This document shows positions 26,548 through 35,331 of a stretch of DNA of 64,000 bases, in pieces. Origin of the DNA: an uncultured Lachnospiraceae bacterium (GTDB lineage: Bacteria; Bacillota; Clostridia; Lachnospirales; Lachnospiraceae); the NCBI GenBank assembly GCA_910579465.1, contig CAJTUB010000008.1, forward strand, positions 1 through 64,000. Direction: 5' to 3'. The stretch's first letter is position 1; the number at the start of each line of letters is the position of its first letter. Both the position numbers and the translations under genes were made by a program. A model generated the notes under the pieces. It saw only the letters and a program-made list of their open reading frames with translations, did no database searches and was not told where the DNA came from.

Positions 26548-26576
26548 TTGACATAAAGAGGAAAATAAGATAAAAT
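26548..26576 (+). promoter_or_regulatory. Sigma-A promoter for the zinc-ribbon protein
   Basis: TTGACA 26548-26553, 17 bases, TAAAAT 26571-26576. It is followed at 26625-26645 by a short GC hairpin (CCGCC/GGCGG) just before the ribosome site. Confidence 0.65.
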
Positions 26577-26661
26577 AAAAGATAGCATGCAAAAATGCTG
26601 TTGTCGAACATAGTAGTAAAACAATGAAACGCCGCCGTGGGGGCGGCAGATGGAGGAGAAT

Positions 26662-28425
26662 ATGGTTTGTAATAAGTGCGGAAAGGAATGTGCAGACGGC
26701 GCCAAGTTTTGTACGAACTGTGGTACGGAGCTTGCCGCAGTGGAAAGTGTGCAGGCTGAGGTGGAAGAGATTGCAGCAGCAGTGACGGAAGACGGGGAGA
26801 CGCAAGTTGCAGGAGAACCGGAGGCAGCAGAGGCAGAAGCTGTAGAGGAGAAGGCAGAAGAGACCGTAGAAGCAGCTGAGGTTCCGGCGGTGGAAGAGAA
26901 GGAAGAAAAGAAAGCGGAGAAGAAGGCTCCGGCAGAAGTCAAAGAGAAAAAGGCAGAAAAGGAAAAGAAGCCGGCGAATAAGAATATCGGCAAGGCAGTT
27001 GGTGTCATCGCGGCGGTATTCCTGCTGATTCTCCTGTTCAGAGCGGTATTTTCCGGCGGTAAGGATTATATTGTTTCGGGAAAGAACGCTGTCATTGCGA
27101 TTGACGAGACAGATGATCTTGTATTAGCGGTTATGGAAAACGGGAAGGCTCTGGATACCGGTATGGAAAGCGCCTCTTATGCGACTTACAGCCAGGACAG
27201 GACCGTTGCCTGCTTTGTAAATGAGGATGATGCCCTGATTGTGATTAAGAAGGGCAAGGTAGTTAAGACCGGTATTGAGGATGTAAAGAAGTTCCAGATT
27301 TCTGCATACGGGGATACGATTGCATATTTTACGGATGTATCGGGAGATTTTGGTACGCTGAATCTGTATTATACTAAGAACGGCAAGAAGAAAGAAATTG
27401 CGGAAGAGGTTCTTACAGACAGCGTTGTATTGTCTCCGGACGGGGAAACGGTTGCATTTGTCGGTGATTACGAGGCGAGAGACAACTTTAAGGGCTATTA
27501 TTCTATTGATGGCAAGAAGCCGACAGAGGTAGGAAAGGAAAAGCGTGTATTTGCAATTGCGGATAAGGCGGCTTATCTTTACTATGTAGATGATGACCGG
27601 ATTTATGCAAAGAAGAAAAAGAAGGATGCCGAAAAGCTTGCGAGTGACGTATCTTATGTAGATGTACTTGTGAATGAGGATTGTACGGAGGTTCTGTTCA
27701 CAAATGACGGAAAGACCTACCTTTCGGTTAAGGCAGGCGAGAAAAAGAAGGTTTCTAACGATGAGTTCAGCGGAGGCATTGTACTTCCGGCAGAGGCCCT
27801 GCAGATTACAAGAGACCAGCGTATGGCAAGAGGCAGCGTAGAAGTAACCTTTACAGGTGTCGAGACCTTTGAGGAGCAGGTATTTGCTTCCGGGAGCCGG
27901 TTGATTTATCTGGATAAGAAGCAGGAGGGTAATACGATTGCCTCTGCAGTAAGGCAGTGCATTATAGCGGAGAACCGGGAGGAGCTGGTCTATGTAGATA
28001 TTTTGGGAGAGGTAATCCGTGTAGAGGATTTTGATAAGGGTGGAAAGGAGACTCTGGTCGGGAAAGAGGATGCTGAGGCATATTCCATTTATGCAGACGG
28101 CAGCCTGAAGTATGTTTATTATATTAATGAAGATGATGAACTCTATTGCATCAAGGGTAAAAAAGAGAAGAAGATTGCGGATGATGTTACGTCAGCAGCA
28201 ATTTCCCCGGATGGTACAACATGTTACTATGTGGTAGAGGATGAGACTCTCTTCTATTCCAAGAAGGCAGGCAAAGGGAAGAAGATTGCAGACGCGGAGG
28301 ACGGTACGAAATGCGCACGCTTCTTTAATAAGATTCTGGTAAGTCTGAGAGAAGATGATGAGCTTTCTATTTCCATCATCGACGGAAAGAAGCTGAAGGA
28401 GCTGTATAAGAGTTATTACGACTAG
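26662..28425 (+). CDS. Zinc-ribbon membrane protein with beta-propeller-like outer domain
   Basis: A 587-residue protein. Residues 1-22 form a zinc ribbon (CNKCGKECADGAKFCTNC, two CxxC knuckles). A Glu/Ala/Lys-rich linker to about 110 and a membrane helix near 115-133 (AVGVIAAVFLLILLF) follow. The remaining 450 residues sit outside and consist of repeated beta units of about 40-45 residues with recurring text such as YVDDDRIYAKKKKKDAEKL and DGTTCYYVVEDETLFYSKK, suggesting a WD40/TolB-like propeller. Zinc-ribbon-plus-membrane proteins are common in Clostridia and mostly uncharacterised. ATG 26662 follows GGAGGAGAAT; the ATG at 26650 lies inside that ribosome site. Confidence 0.75.
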   Translation: MVCNKCGKECADGAKFCTNCGTELAAVESVQAEVEEIAAAVTEDGETQVAGEPEAAEAEAVEEKAEETVEAAEVPAVEEKEEKKAEKKAPAEVKEKKAEKEKKPANKNIGKAVGVIAAVFLLILLFRAVFSGGKDYIVSGKNAVIAIDETDDLVLAVMENGKALDTGMESASYATYSQDRTVACFVNEDDALIVIKKGKVVKTGIEDVKKFQISAYGDTIAYFTDVSGDFGTLNLYYTKNGKKKEIAEEVLTDSVVLSPDGETVAFVGDYEARDNFKGYYSIDGKKPTEVGKEKRVFAIADKAAYLYYVDDDRIYAKKKKKDAEKLASDVSYVDVLVNEDCTEVLFTNDGKTYLSVKAGEKKKVSNDEFSGGIVLPAEALQITRDQRMARGSVEVTFTGVETFEEQVFASGSRLIYLDKKQEGNTIASAVRQCIIAENREELVYVDILGEVIRVEDFDKGGKETLVGKEDAEAYSIYADGSLKYVYYINEDDELYCIKGKKEKKIADDVTSAAISPDGTTCYYVVEDETLFYSKKAGKGKKIADAEDGTKCARFFNKILVSLREDDELSISIIDGKKLKELYKSYYD

Positions 28426-28491
28426 AAACAGGCGGAGAAACGCATGGACGTAGCGTTTCCTATGAATGAAAAGCCGGACCGAAAGGCCGTT

Positions 28492-28525
28492 GCCGGGAAA
28501 GCGGCGGCGGCTTTTCCTTTTTCAG
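28492..28525 (+). terminator. Terminator after the zinc-ribbon gene
   Basis: GGAAAGC, GC-rich loop, GGCTTTTCC, then CTTTTTC. The stem has one mismatch or bulge. Confidence 0.5.
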
Positions 28526-28565
28526 CAGAGTACGGCAGCTTTATAAAATTTGCGGAGGAACCGGC

Positions 28566-28892
28566 ATGGCGGATTTTAGTATCAATGAAATGCAGGAAAT
28601 GCAAAGAAAGCTTCAGGATAAGTATAAAGACAAATGGGAGCCTGTCTGCCCGGAAGCAGGGAAGAACAAGCTGCTTTGGATGCTTGGTGAGATTGGCGAG
28701 GTCATCGACATTGTGAAAAAGCACGGGGGAACAAAGGCTTGTGCCGATGAGGGTTTAAGAAAAGAACTTGTCGAGGAGCTGGCGGATGTCCTTATGTATT
28801 ATAACGATGTATTGTTGTGCTATAACATCTCCGGGGAGGAACTGAAGCAGGCATATGGCGAGAAATTCGAAAAAAATATGAAGCGCTGGTAA
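28566..28892 (+). CDS. MazG-like nucleotide pyrophosphohydrolase
   Basis: A 108-residue all-alpha NTP-PPase. The MazG metal motif appears as LGEIGEVIDIVKK (ExxE) and, after one helix, LVEELADVLMYYND (ExxD). It most resembles the single-domain MazG-like/RS21-C6 proteins that hydrolyse non-canonical dNTPs or NTPs to monophosphates. It stands alone between a terminator and the his promoter. RBS is a modest GGAGGAACC. Confidence 0.82.
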   Translation: MADFSINEMQEMQRKLQDKYKDKWEPVCPEAGKNKLLWMLGEIGEVIDIVKKHGGTKACADEGLRKELVEELADVLMYYNDVLLCYNISGEELKQAYGEKFEKNMKRW

Positions 28893-28924
28893 ATGGAAAT
28901 GCGGAAATTCAAGAATGAAAAGTA

Positions 28925-28953
28925 TTGACATTTTCCTGTATGTGGCGTAAAAT
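28925..28953 (+). promoter_or_regulatory. Histidine operon promoter
   Basis: TTGACA 28925-28930, 17 bases, TAAAAT 28948-28953. The leader to hisZ is about 105 bases and holds one stem, CGGCAG 29003-29008 with CTGCCG 29023-29028. I see no T-box motif, no His-codon-rich leader peptide and no U-run, so the mode of control is unclear. Confidence 0.7.
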
Positions 28954-29065
28954 AGATACATTATTTTGGTAGAGAGCTATCACGTTACTATGCGAAAGTA
29001 AGCGGCAGATGTTTTTACAGAGCTGCCGGATGGAAGTAACGGGAGTTTTCGGGAAAGGAGGACGT

Positions 29066-30292
29066 ATGGAGAGATTATTACATACCCCGGAGGGAGTCCG
29101 GGACCTGCACGATGCGGAGTGCGAGAAAAAGCAGCAGCTGGAGGGGAAGCTGCGCCATTGCCTGCACCGGTTCGGTTTCCGGGATGTGGTGACTCCGACG
29201 TTTGAATATTTCGATATTTTCCGGAAGGAGCGGGGAACCGTTCCGTCGAAGGATATGTATAAGTTTATCGACCGCGAGGGGAATACGTTGGTGCTGCGTC
29301 CGGATATGACGCCGCAGATTGCCCGGTGCGTGGCGAAGTATTATAAGGAGGAGCGCTTTCCGCTCCGGCTGTCCTACCGCGGTAATACCTTTGTGAACAA
29401 CAGCGGCTACCGCGGGAAGCTCAAGGAGACGACGCAGATTGGTGCCGAGCTGGTGAACGACGGTTCCGTTTCCGCGGATGCGGAGATGGTTGCGCTGATG
29501 GCGGAGTGCTTAAAGGCGGGCGGCTTAAAGGAGTTCCAGATTGAAATCGGCCATGTCGGATTTTTTGCGGCGCTGGCGAAGGAGGCGGGCTTTTCCGAGG
29601 AGGAGACGTTAGAGGTAAGGGAGCTGATTGAAAATAAGAACCTGTTCAGCGTGGAGCAGGTGCTTGCCGGAAAGCAGCTGAAGCCGGAGCTAAAGGAGCT
29701 TCTGTTAAAGCTCCCGGAGTTTTTCGGAAGTGTGGAAAAGCTCAAGGAAATCCGCAGCATGACGGAAAATAAAGAGGCGTGCGCCGCACTGGATTATCTG
29801 ACGGAGCTGCACCGTTATCTGGAGGCATACGGCGTAGCACCCTACATTTCCTATGACCTCGGTATGCTCGGAAAGTACGGGTACTATACCGGAATCAATT
29901 TCCGCGCCCTGACCTACAAGACCGGTGAGTCGGTGGCGGCAGGCGGCCGCTATGACCATCTGACGGGGCAGTTCGGAAAGCCGGCGCCGGCAATCGGTAT
30001 TGCGCTGTATGTGGATACGCTGCTGCTCAGCCTTTCAAGACAGGGGCTGATTCAGGCAGAGGAGAAGCAGCGGACGCTGGTGGTTTACGAAAAGGGCTCG
30101 GAGGAGGCGGCAATCCGGCTGGTCTGTGAGCTGCGTGCGGACGATACGTATGCAATGTTAGAAGAAAGGTGCAGCGGCAGGGACTGGAAGGAGTATGAGA
30201 AACGCATCGGCACCGGAGGGATTGTCCGGGTCTGTGAGGTAACGCCGGAGGGAGTGCGCTCCGTAGAGCAGACGGACGGGATTGGAGAATAG
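29066..30292 (+). CDS. hisZ: ATP phosphoribosyltransferase regulatory subunit
   Basis: A 408-residue HisRS-like protein lacking tRNA synthetase activity. It begins LLHTPEGVRDLHDAE and carries class II synthetase motifs, motif 2 as RLSYRGNTFVNN, and the substrate region ISYDLGMLGKYGYYTGI followed by AAGGRYDHL. HisZ pairs with the short form of HisG as an octamer and confers histidine feedback. The short HisG next door confirms the assignment over HisS. ATG 29066 follows AAAGGAGGACGT. It ends two bases before the hisG ATG. Confidence 0.93.
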   Translation: MERLLHTPEGVRDLHDAECEKKQQLEGKLRHCLHRFGFRDVVTPTFEYFDIFRKERGTVPSKDMYKFIDREGNTLVLRPDMTPQIARCVAKYYKEERFPLRLSYRGNTFVNNSGYRGKLKETTQIGAELVNDGSVSADAEMVALMAECLKAGGLKEFQIEIGHVGFFAALAKEAGFSEEETLEVRELIENKNLFSVEQVLAGKQLKPELKELLLKLPEFFGSVEKLKEIRSMTENKEACAALDYLTELHRYLEAYGVAPYISYDLGMLGKYGYYTGINFRALTYKTGESVAAGGRYDHLTGQFGKPAPAIGIALYVDTLLLSLSRQGLIQAEEKQRTLVVYEKGSEEAAIRLVCELRADDTYAMLEERCSGRDWKEYEKRIGTGGIVRVCEVTPEGVRSVEQTDGIGE

Positions 30293-30293
30293 C

Positions 30294-30932
30294 ATGGAAT
30301 ATATTACGATTGCGCTTGCCAAGGGCAGGCTTGCCAAAAAGGCGTTAGAGCTGTTAGAGCAGACCGGGGTGACCTGTGAGGAAATCAAGGATAAGGATTC
30401 CAGAAAGCTGATTTTTACCAATGAGGAGCTGAAGCTTAAGTTTTTCCTTGCAAAAGCAAACGATGTGCCGACCTATGTAGAGTACGGTGCGGCAGACATC
30501 GGTATCGTCGGAAAGGATACGATTTTGGAGGAGGGCAGGGAGCTTTATGAGGTCATCGACCTCGGAATCGGAAAATGCCGGATGTGCGTGGCGGGACCGG
30601 CGTCTGCCGGGGCGCTTCTCGGAAACGGGGAGCTGATCCGGGTGGCGACAAAGTACCCGAATATTGCAAAGGCGTATTTTATGAACCAGAAGCACCAGAC
30701 CGCGGAGATTATCAAGCTGAACGGCTCCATCGAGCTGGCGCCGATTGTGGGGCTTTCCGATGTGATTGTGGATATCGTGGAAACCGGCTCCACCTTAAAG
30801 GAAAACGGGCTGGTCGTTTTAGAGGAGGTATGCCCGCTTTCGGCGCGGATGGTAGTCAACCGCGTCAGCATGAAGATGGAGCAGGCACGTATTACGGAGC
30901 TGATTTCCAATCTGCGGAGCATAGTGGAATAA
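30294..30932 (+). CDS. hisG: ATP phosphoribosyltransferase, short form
   Basis: A 212-residue catalytic subunit for the first step of histidine synthesis, joining ATP and PRPP. It has ITIALAKGRLAKKALELLEQ, the segment GAADIGIVGKDTILE, and the PRPP-binding loop VDIVETGSTLKENGL. It lacks the C-terminal regulatory domain of long HisG, so it needs HisZ. It sits directly after hisZ (translation likely coupled) and 33 bases before hisD. Confidence 0.95.
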   Translation: MEYITIALAKGRLAKKALELLEQTGVTCEEIKDKDSRKLIFTNEELKLKFFLAKANDVPTYVEYGAADIGIVGKDTILEEGRELYEVIDLGIGKCRMCVAGPASAGALLGNGELIRVATKYPNIAKAYFMNQKHQTAEIIKLNGSIELAPIVGLSDVIVDIVETGSTLKENGLVVLEEVCPLSARMVVNRVSMKMEQARITELISNLRSIVE

Positions 30933-30965
30933 AGTGCTGCGTCCGGCAGCAGAAGGAGGAAAGGT

Positions 30966-32267
30966 ATGAGAATCGTTCGTCTGACACAGGAAACGAAAAA
31001 GAATATTCTGGAGAATCTGTTAAAGCGCAGCCCGAACCAGTACCGGGAGTATTCGGAACGGGTCGAAGAGATTTTAAACGAGGTAAGGGAGCGCGGCGAT
31101 GCGGCGGTGTTTGAGTTTACCAGGAAGTACGATAAGGCGGAGCTGACAAAGGAAACTGTCCGCGTGACGCCGGAGGAGATTGCGGAGGCTTACGAAAGGC
31201 TTCCGGAACGGACGATAGAGGTCATCCGCAAGGCGCTTGTCAATATCTGTGCCTACCATGAAAAGCAGAGGAGAAACAGCTGGTTTGACGCGCAGCCGGA
31301 CGGTACGATTCTGGGGCAGAAGATTACCCCGATTGCCTCGGTCGGCGTGTATGTGCCGGGCGGGAAGGCTGCTTACCCGTCCTCCGTACTGATGAACGTC
31401 ATTCCTGCCAGGGTGGCAGGCGTGGAGCGGATTGTCATGGTAACGCCGCCGGGGGCGGACGGCAGGGTGTACGAGGGTACGCTGGTTGCGGCAAACGAGG
31501 CAGGAGTGACTGAGATTTACAAGGTAGGCGGCGCACAGGCAATCGGCGCGCTTGCGTACGGTACCGGCAGCATTCCGAAGGTAGACAAGATTGTGGGGCC
31601 GGGCAATATCTATGTGGCACTTGCAAAGAAGGCGGTATACGGGCATGTGAGCATTGATTCGGTGGCGGGTCCGAGTGAAATCCTTGTGCTGGCGGACGAG
31701 ACGGCAAACCCGACCTATGCGGCGGCGGATTTACTGTCCCAGGCGGAGCATGACGAGCTTGCCTCGGCAATTCTGATTACGACGAGCGCGGAGCTGGCAG
31801 AAAAGGTAAACGCCGAGGTGGAGCGCTTTGCGGCACAGCTTGGCAGGAGAGGGATTCTGGAAAAGTCGTTGGAGAATTACGGCTATATCCTGCTTGCGGA
31901 TACAATGGAGGATGCGATTGATACGGTAAATGAGATTGCGTCCGAGCATCTGGAGCTTCTGACGAAGGATGCGTTTACGGTTATGACGAAGATTAAGAAT
32001 GCCGGTGCCATTTTCATCGGGGAGTATTCGAGCGAGCCGCTCGGAGACTATTTTGCGGGTCCGAACCATGTGCTGCCGACGAATGGTACGGCGAAGTTCT
32101 TTTCTCCGCTTGAGGTGGACGACTTTATTAAGAAGTCCAGCATTATTTCTTATTCCAGGGAGGCGTTAGCGCCGATTCACGAGGACATTATCGATTTTGC
32201 AAAGGCGGAGGGGCTGACGGCGCATGCCAATTCCATTGCGGTGCGCTTCGGCAAGGAAGTCAAGTAG
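30966..32267 (+). CDS. hisD: Histidinol dehydrogenase
   Basis: A 433-residue NAD-dependent zinc enzyme oxidising histidinol to histidine in two steps. Recognisable parts are YVPGGKAAYPSSVLMNVIPA, GGAQAIGALAYGT, KIVGPGNIYVALAKK, SVAGPSEILVLADE, LLSQAEHDELASAILIT with the Gln/His zinc ligands, the catalytic SEHLEL, and the C-terminal EGLTAHANSI. Length is standard. RBS GAAGGAGGAAAGG. Confidence 0.96.
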   Translation: MRIVRLTQETKKNILENLLKRSPNQYREYSERVEEILNEVRERGDAAVFEFTRKYDKAELTKETVRVTPEEIAEAYERLPERTIEVIRKALVNICAYHEKQRRNSWFDAQPDGTILGQKITPIASVGVYVPGGKAAYPSSVLMNVIPARVAGVERIVMVTPPGADGRVYEGTLVAANEAGVTEIYKVGGAQAIGALAYGTGSIPKVDKIVGPGNIYVALAKKAVYGHVSIDSVAGPSEILVLADETANPTYAAADLLSQAEHDELASAILITTSAELAEKVNAEVERFAAQLGRRGILEKSLENYGYILLADTMEDAIDTVNEIASEHLELLTKDAFTVMTKIKNAGAIFIGEYSSEPLGDYFAGPNHVLPTNGTAKFFSPLEVDDFIKKSSIISYSREALAPIHEDIIDFAKAEGLTAHANSIAVRFGKEVK

Positions 32268-32303
32268 AGACACCGGAGGGAATCCTAAAGAGAGGAGAAT
32301 AAG

Positions 32304-32888
32304 ATGCGGAGTGCAAAGGTAGAACGGAATACAAAGGAAACGCAGATTGTCTGTGAGCTGAACCTGGACGGGACAGGGACGGCAAAGGTGGATACCGGTA
32401 TCGGGTTTCTGGACCATATGCTGAACAGCTTTGCAAGGCACGGGTTTTTTAATCTGAACCTATCCGTCAAAGGAGACCTGTACGTGGACTGCCACCATAC
32501 GATAGAGGATACCGGAATTGTACTCGGACAGGCAATCCGGGAGGCACTGGGAGAGAAGGAGGGGATTGCAAGGTACGGCTCTTCCCTGCTCCCGATGGAT
32601 GAGACGCTGGTGCTTTGCGCTGTGGATTTGTCCGGACGCCCATACTTAAATTTTGATATAACTTTTACATCCGACCGGGTCGGCTATTATGATACCGAGA
32701 TGGTGCGGGAGTTTTTCTATGCAATTTCCTATACTGCGGGAATGAATCTGCATTTAAAGCAGATGGCAGGGACGAATAATCATCATTTAATCGAGGCGGC
32801 ATATAAGGCGTTTGCAAGGGCGTTAGATGCGGCAGTGGCGGCAGAGCCGCGCCTGACAGGTACATTATCGACAAAAGGGACGTTATAG
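32304..32888 (+). CDS. hisB: Imidazoleglycerol-phosphate dehydratase
   Basis: A 194-residue single-function HisB (dehydratase only, no phosphatase fusion). The manganese-binding histidine motifs are LDHMLNSFARHG, DCHHTIEDTGIVLG, and the C-terminal NNHHLIEAAYKA. It acts sixth in histidine synthesis. RBS AGAGGAGAATAAG; 10 bases separate it from hisA. Confidence 0.96.
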   Translation: MRSAKVERNTKETQIVCELNLDGTGTAKVDTGIGFLDHMLNSFARHGFFNLNLSVKGDLYVDCHHTIEDTGIVLGQAIREALGEKEGIARYGSSLLPMDETLVLCAVDLSGRPYLNFDITFTSDRVGYYDTEMVREFFYAISYTAGMNLHLKQMAGTNNHHLIEAAYKAFARALDAAVAAEPRLTGTLSTKGTL

Positions 32889-32897
32889 GAGGAAGCA

Positions 32898-33617
32898 ATG
32901 AAGCTATATCCGGCAATTGATATAAAAAACGGGCAGTGCGTAAGGCTCTGCCAGGGTGTATTTTCCGATGTGAACGTATATGCGGAAAAGCCATATACAG
33001 TGGCAAAGGAGTTTGAAGCGGCAGGCGCATCGTTTTTACATATTGTGGACCTGGACGGGGCGCTTCTAGGGCATACAGCGAACGCGGCGGCAATTTCCGA
33101 AATTGTTGCAAATGTTTCCATCCGGACGGAAATCGGCGGCGGTATCCGCACGATGGAAGATATCGAACAGAAGTTGAAATTAGGGCTGAATCGTGTTATC
33201 ATAGGTACAAAGGCAGTAAAAGAGCCACAGTTTATCAAAGAGGCAGTAGAGCGCTTCGGCGCAGAGCGGATTGTCATCGGCATTGATGCGAAGGACGGCA
33301 TGGTGGCGGTCGAGGGCTGGGAAAAGGTGAGCGACCACAGGGCGGTTTCGTTTGCGCTGGAAATGAAAAAGCTTGGCGCCACTACGGTAATTTACACCGA
33401 CATTGCAAGGGACGGTATGCTTTCCGGACCGAATTTTGAATGCACGAAAGAGATGATTTGCAGCACCGGCATGGAGATTATTGCATCCGGCGGCGTTTCT
33501 TCGATGGAGGATTTAGTACGTCTGGAGGAAATCGGCGCCGCAGGCGCGATTATCGGCAAAGCGATTTACGAAAAGAAGGTAAATCTTGCTGAGGCGGTCG
33601 CACGTTTTGAGCATTAG
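32898..33617 (+). CDS. hisA: ProFAR isomerase
   Basis: A 239-residue TIM barrel. The first catalytic Asp lies in YPAIDIKNGQCVRL, and the second in VIYTDIARDGMLSGPN. The phosphate-binding glycines are EIGGGIRTMEDI and IASGGVSSMEDL. It opens the ring of ProFAR to PRFAR, the substrate of HisF-HisH. In many bacteria hisF follows directly; here no hisF or hisH is present and the next gene has a HisF-like but altered domain. RBS TAGGAGGAAGC. Confidence 0.95.
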   Translation: MKLYPAIDIKNGQCVRLCQGVFSDVNVYAEKPYTVAKEFEAAGASFLHIVDLDGALLGHTANAAAISEIVANVSIRTEIGGGIRTMEDIEQKLKLGLNRVIIGTKAVKEPQFIKEAVERFGAERIVIGIDAKDGMVAVEGWEKVSDHRAVSFALEMKKLGATTVIYTDIARDGMLSGPNFECTKEMICSTGMEIIASGGVSSMEDLVRLEEIGAAGAIIGKAIYEKKVNLAEAVARFEH

Positions 33618-33701
33618 TTTGCCGGGATACGGAAGGAACGCCCGGAGAGGAATGCCATGTATCTGAAACGGTTTTCCGGGAAGGTATGGAAAGGAGAGAG
33701 C

Positions 33702-34979
33702 ATGCGAAAGAAGTTATTTGCGTATATCAATACGGAGAGTGAATTTGAAGAGAATGTGGCGGAGGCAGTCAACCGTTACTTCTTAAACGGTGCGGACGGT
33801 CTGTTCCTTTACAGCTATATTTCCGGGGATGCGTACAAGGAAGAGTTTTTCCACATGATAAAGCGTGTGACGCAGGAGCTGGCGCTGCCGTATTATGTCG
33901 GCTGTCATGTGGCGCGGTTTGAGGATGTAAAGAAGGCGTTTTATACCGGGGCTTCCGCGGTTGTGATTCCGATTGACGGGCTGGAGGACTGGGAAGTCAT
34001 CCGGGAGTCCGTAGACCGTTTCGGCAGTGAAAAGATAATTGCAGAGCTGAATGCGGCGAAGGCGGATACCGAGGAGGGGCTTGCGGCGCTTTCTGCAAGG
34101 GCGGCAAAGGCGTGCGGCATGGGGGCAGGCGGACTGCTGTTCAAGCATGTTACGCTCGGACCGCGTATGACTGCTTATTTAAAGACACTGGAGGTTCCGG
34201 TGATGGTGCGCGACAGTCTGGTCAGAAACTCCGTGGAGGAGCTGCTCAGTACGGAAGGGGTATCGGCTCTGGCGACCAATTATTATAAGAACAAGGATAT
34301 CCGCAGGGTAAAGGAGAACCTGACATTCAGCGGCATCAACATGTACCATCTGGAAAGCTCCCTGCCGTTTTCGGAGTTTAAAAAGGATGAAAACGGGCTG
34401 GTTCCGGTTATCGTGCAGGACTACCGCAGCAATGAAGTTTTAATGCTTGCATATATGAATGAAGAGTCGTATAATAAGACTATAGAAGACGGGCGTATGA
34501 TTTATTATTCCCGCAGCCGGAAGGAGCTCTGGCTGAAGGGCGAGACCTCCGGCAATTACCAGTATGTGAAGTCGTTAGCCTTAGACTGTGACAGGGATAC
34601 GATTCTGGCAAGGGTTTACCCGGTCGGACCAGCCTGCCACACAGGGCATACGAGCTGTTTCTTTACCGGGCTGACCGAGCAGAGCAGGGAGGGACTTACC
34701 CCGCAGGAGGTATTAGAGGAGCTGTATGCTACGATTATAGACCGGAAGGCACATCCGAAGGAGGGTTCCTATACAAACTATCTGTTTGAAAAGGGAATCG
34801 ATAAAATCTTAAAGAAGTGCGGGGAAGAGGCGGCTGAGATTATCATTGCAGCCAAGAATCCGGAGGCAGAGGAGTTAAAGTACGAAATTGCGGACTTTTT
34901 GTATCATCTGTCTGTGCTTATGGTGGAATGCGGTCTCAACTGGGACGACGTTATGACGGAGCTTGCGCACCGGAGATAA
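33702..34979 (+). CDS. hisI: HisIE with an N-terminal degenerate HisF-like barrel
   Basis: A 425-residue three-part protein. Residues 1-215 look like a HisA/HisF barrel (GADGLFLYSY; YYVGCHVARFEDVKKA; ESVDRFGSEKIIAEL). Both HisF catalytic Asp positions read as Asn in a by-eye alignment: Asn10 in FAYINTE and Asn117 in AELNAAK. Residues 225-325 are phosphoribosyl-AMP cyclohydrolase with LDCDRDT (293-300) and zinc cysteines in ACHTGHTSC. Residues 337-425 are phosphoribosyl-ATP pyrophosphatase (KCGEEAAEI; YEIADFLYHL). The last two catalyse steps 2 and 3. The N-domain is probably structural, regulatory, or an altered enzyme. ATG 33702 follows AAAGGAGAG. Confidence 0.92.
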   Translation: MRKKLFAYINTESEFEENVAEAVNRYFLNGADGLFLYSYISGDAYKEEFFHMIKRVTQELALPYYVGCHVARFEDVKKAFYTGASAVVIPIDGLEDWEVIRESVDRFGSEKIIAELNAAKADTEEGLAALSARAAKACGMGAGGLLFKHVTLGPRMTAYLKTLEVPVMVRDSLVRNSVEELLSTEGVSALATNYYKNKDIRRVKENLTFSGINMYHLESSLPFSEFKKDENGLVPVIVQDYRSNEVLMLAYMNEESYNKTIEDGRMIYYSRSRKELWLKGETSGNYQYVKSLALDCDRDTILARVYPVGPACHTGHTSCFFTGLTEQSREGLTPQEVLEELYATIIDRKAHPKEGSYTNYLFEKGIDKILKKCGEEAAEIIIAAKNPEAEELKYEIADFLYHLSVLMVECGLNWDDVMTELAHRR

Positions 34980-35047
34980 AAGGCAAGGGGGCCTTTTGGA
35001 GAACCGGACGGGAAATTTACGAAGAGTACGGAAAGGCGGTAAATGAG

Positions 35048-35176
35048 ATGGAGTTTTTAAAGGCGTTACTTACGGACGGACTGCAGTTTATTGTGATGGC
35101 AGGAGTGGCTTTTGGAGCGGTTCTACTTGGAATCATGCTGCGGAAGAGAAAGAATGCGGCAAAGGAAGAGGAGTAA
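35048..35176 (+). CDS. Small single-helix membrane protein, 42 aa
   Basis: A 42-residue protein: a short amphipathic start (MEFLKALLTDGLQF), a membrane helix (IVMAGVAFGAVLLGIML), and a basic then acidic tail (RKRKNAAKEEE). A ribosome-site-like GGAAAGGCGG lies 9-18 bases upstream. It sits between hisIE and a clear terminator, so it is probably the last cistron of the his transcript. No family name is known to me; position and topology are the only evidence. Confidence 0.55.
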   Translation: MEFLKALLTDGLQFIVMAGVAFGAVLLGIMLRKRKNAAKEEE

Positions 35177-35196
35177 GGCTGTAAAAGCAGGAGATA

Positions 35197-35227
35197 AGGC
35201 TGCCGGACGGGGTTCGGCAGCCTTTCT
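35197..35227 (+). terminator. Terminator of the his operon
   Basis: AAGGCTGCCG, short loop, CGGCAGCCTT, then TCTT. Strong GC stem directly after the 42-residue gene. Confidence 0.75.
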
Positions 35228-35331
35228 TCGCTTCGGAGGAATTTATCTGCTGTGTCAGTGAGTGAAGGCGTGTTCTTATGAAGTAAAAAGGCCCTGCCGG
35301 ATGGCAGGAAAAAGATAACAGGAGAATTGAA

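Noticed and set aside
28444..28716. 90-residue forward frame before the MazG-like gene
   Set aside because: It spans the terminator and overlaps the MazG-like gene in another frame; no ribosome site.
28954..29065. Possible T-box or histidine attenuator in the hisZ leader
   Set aside because: No T-box consensus, no run of His codons, and the single stem is not followed by T residues.
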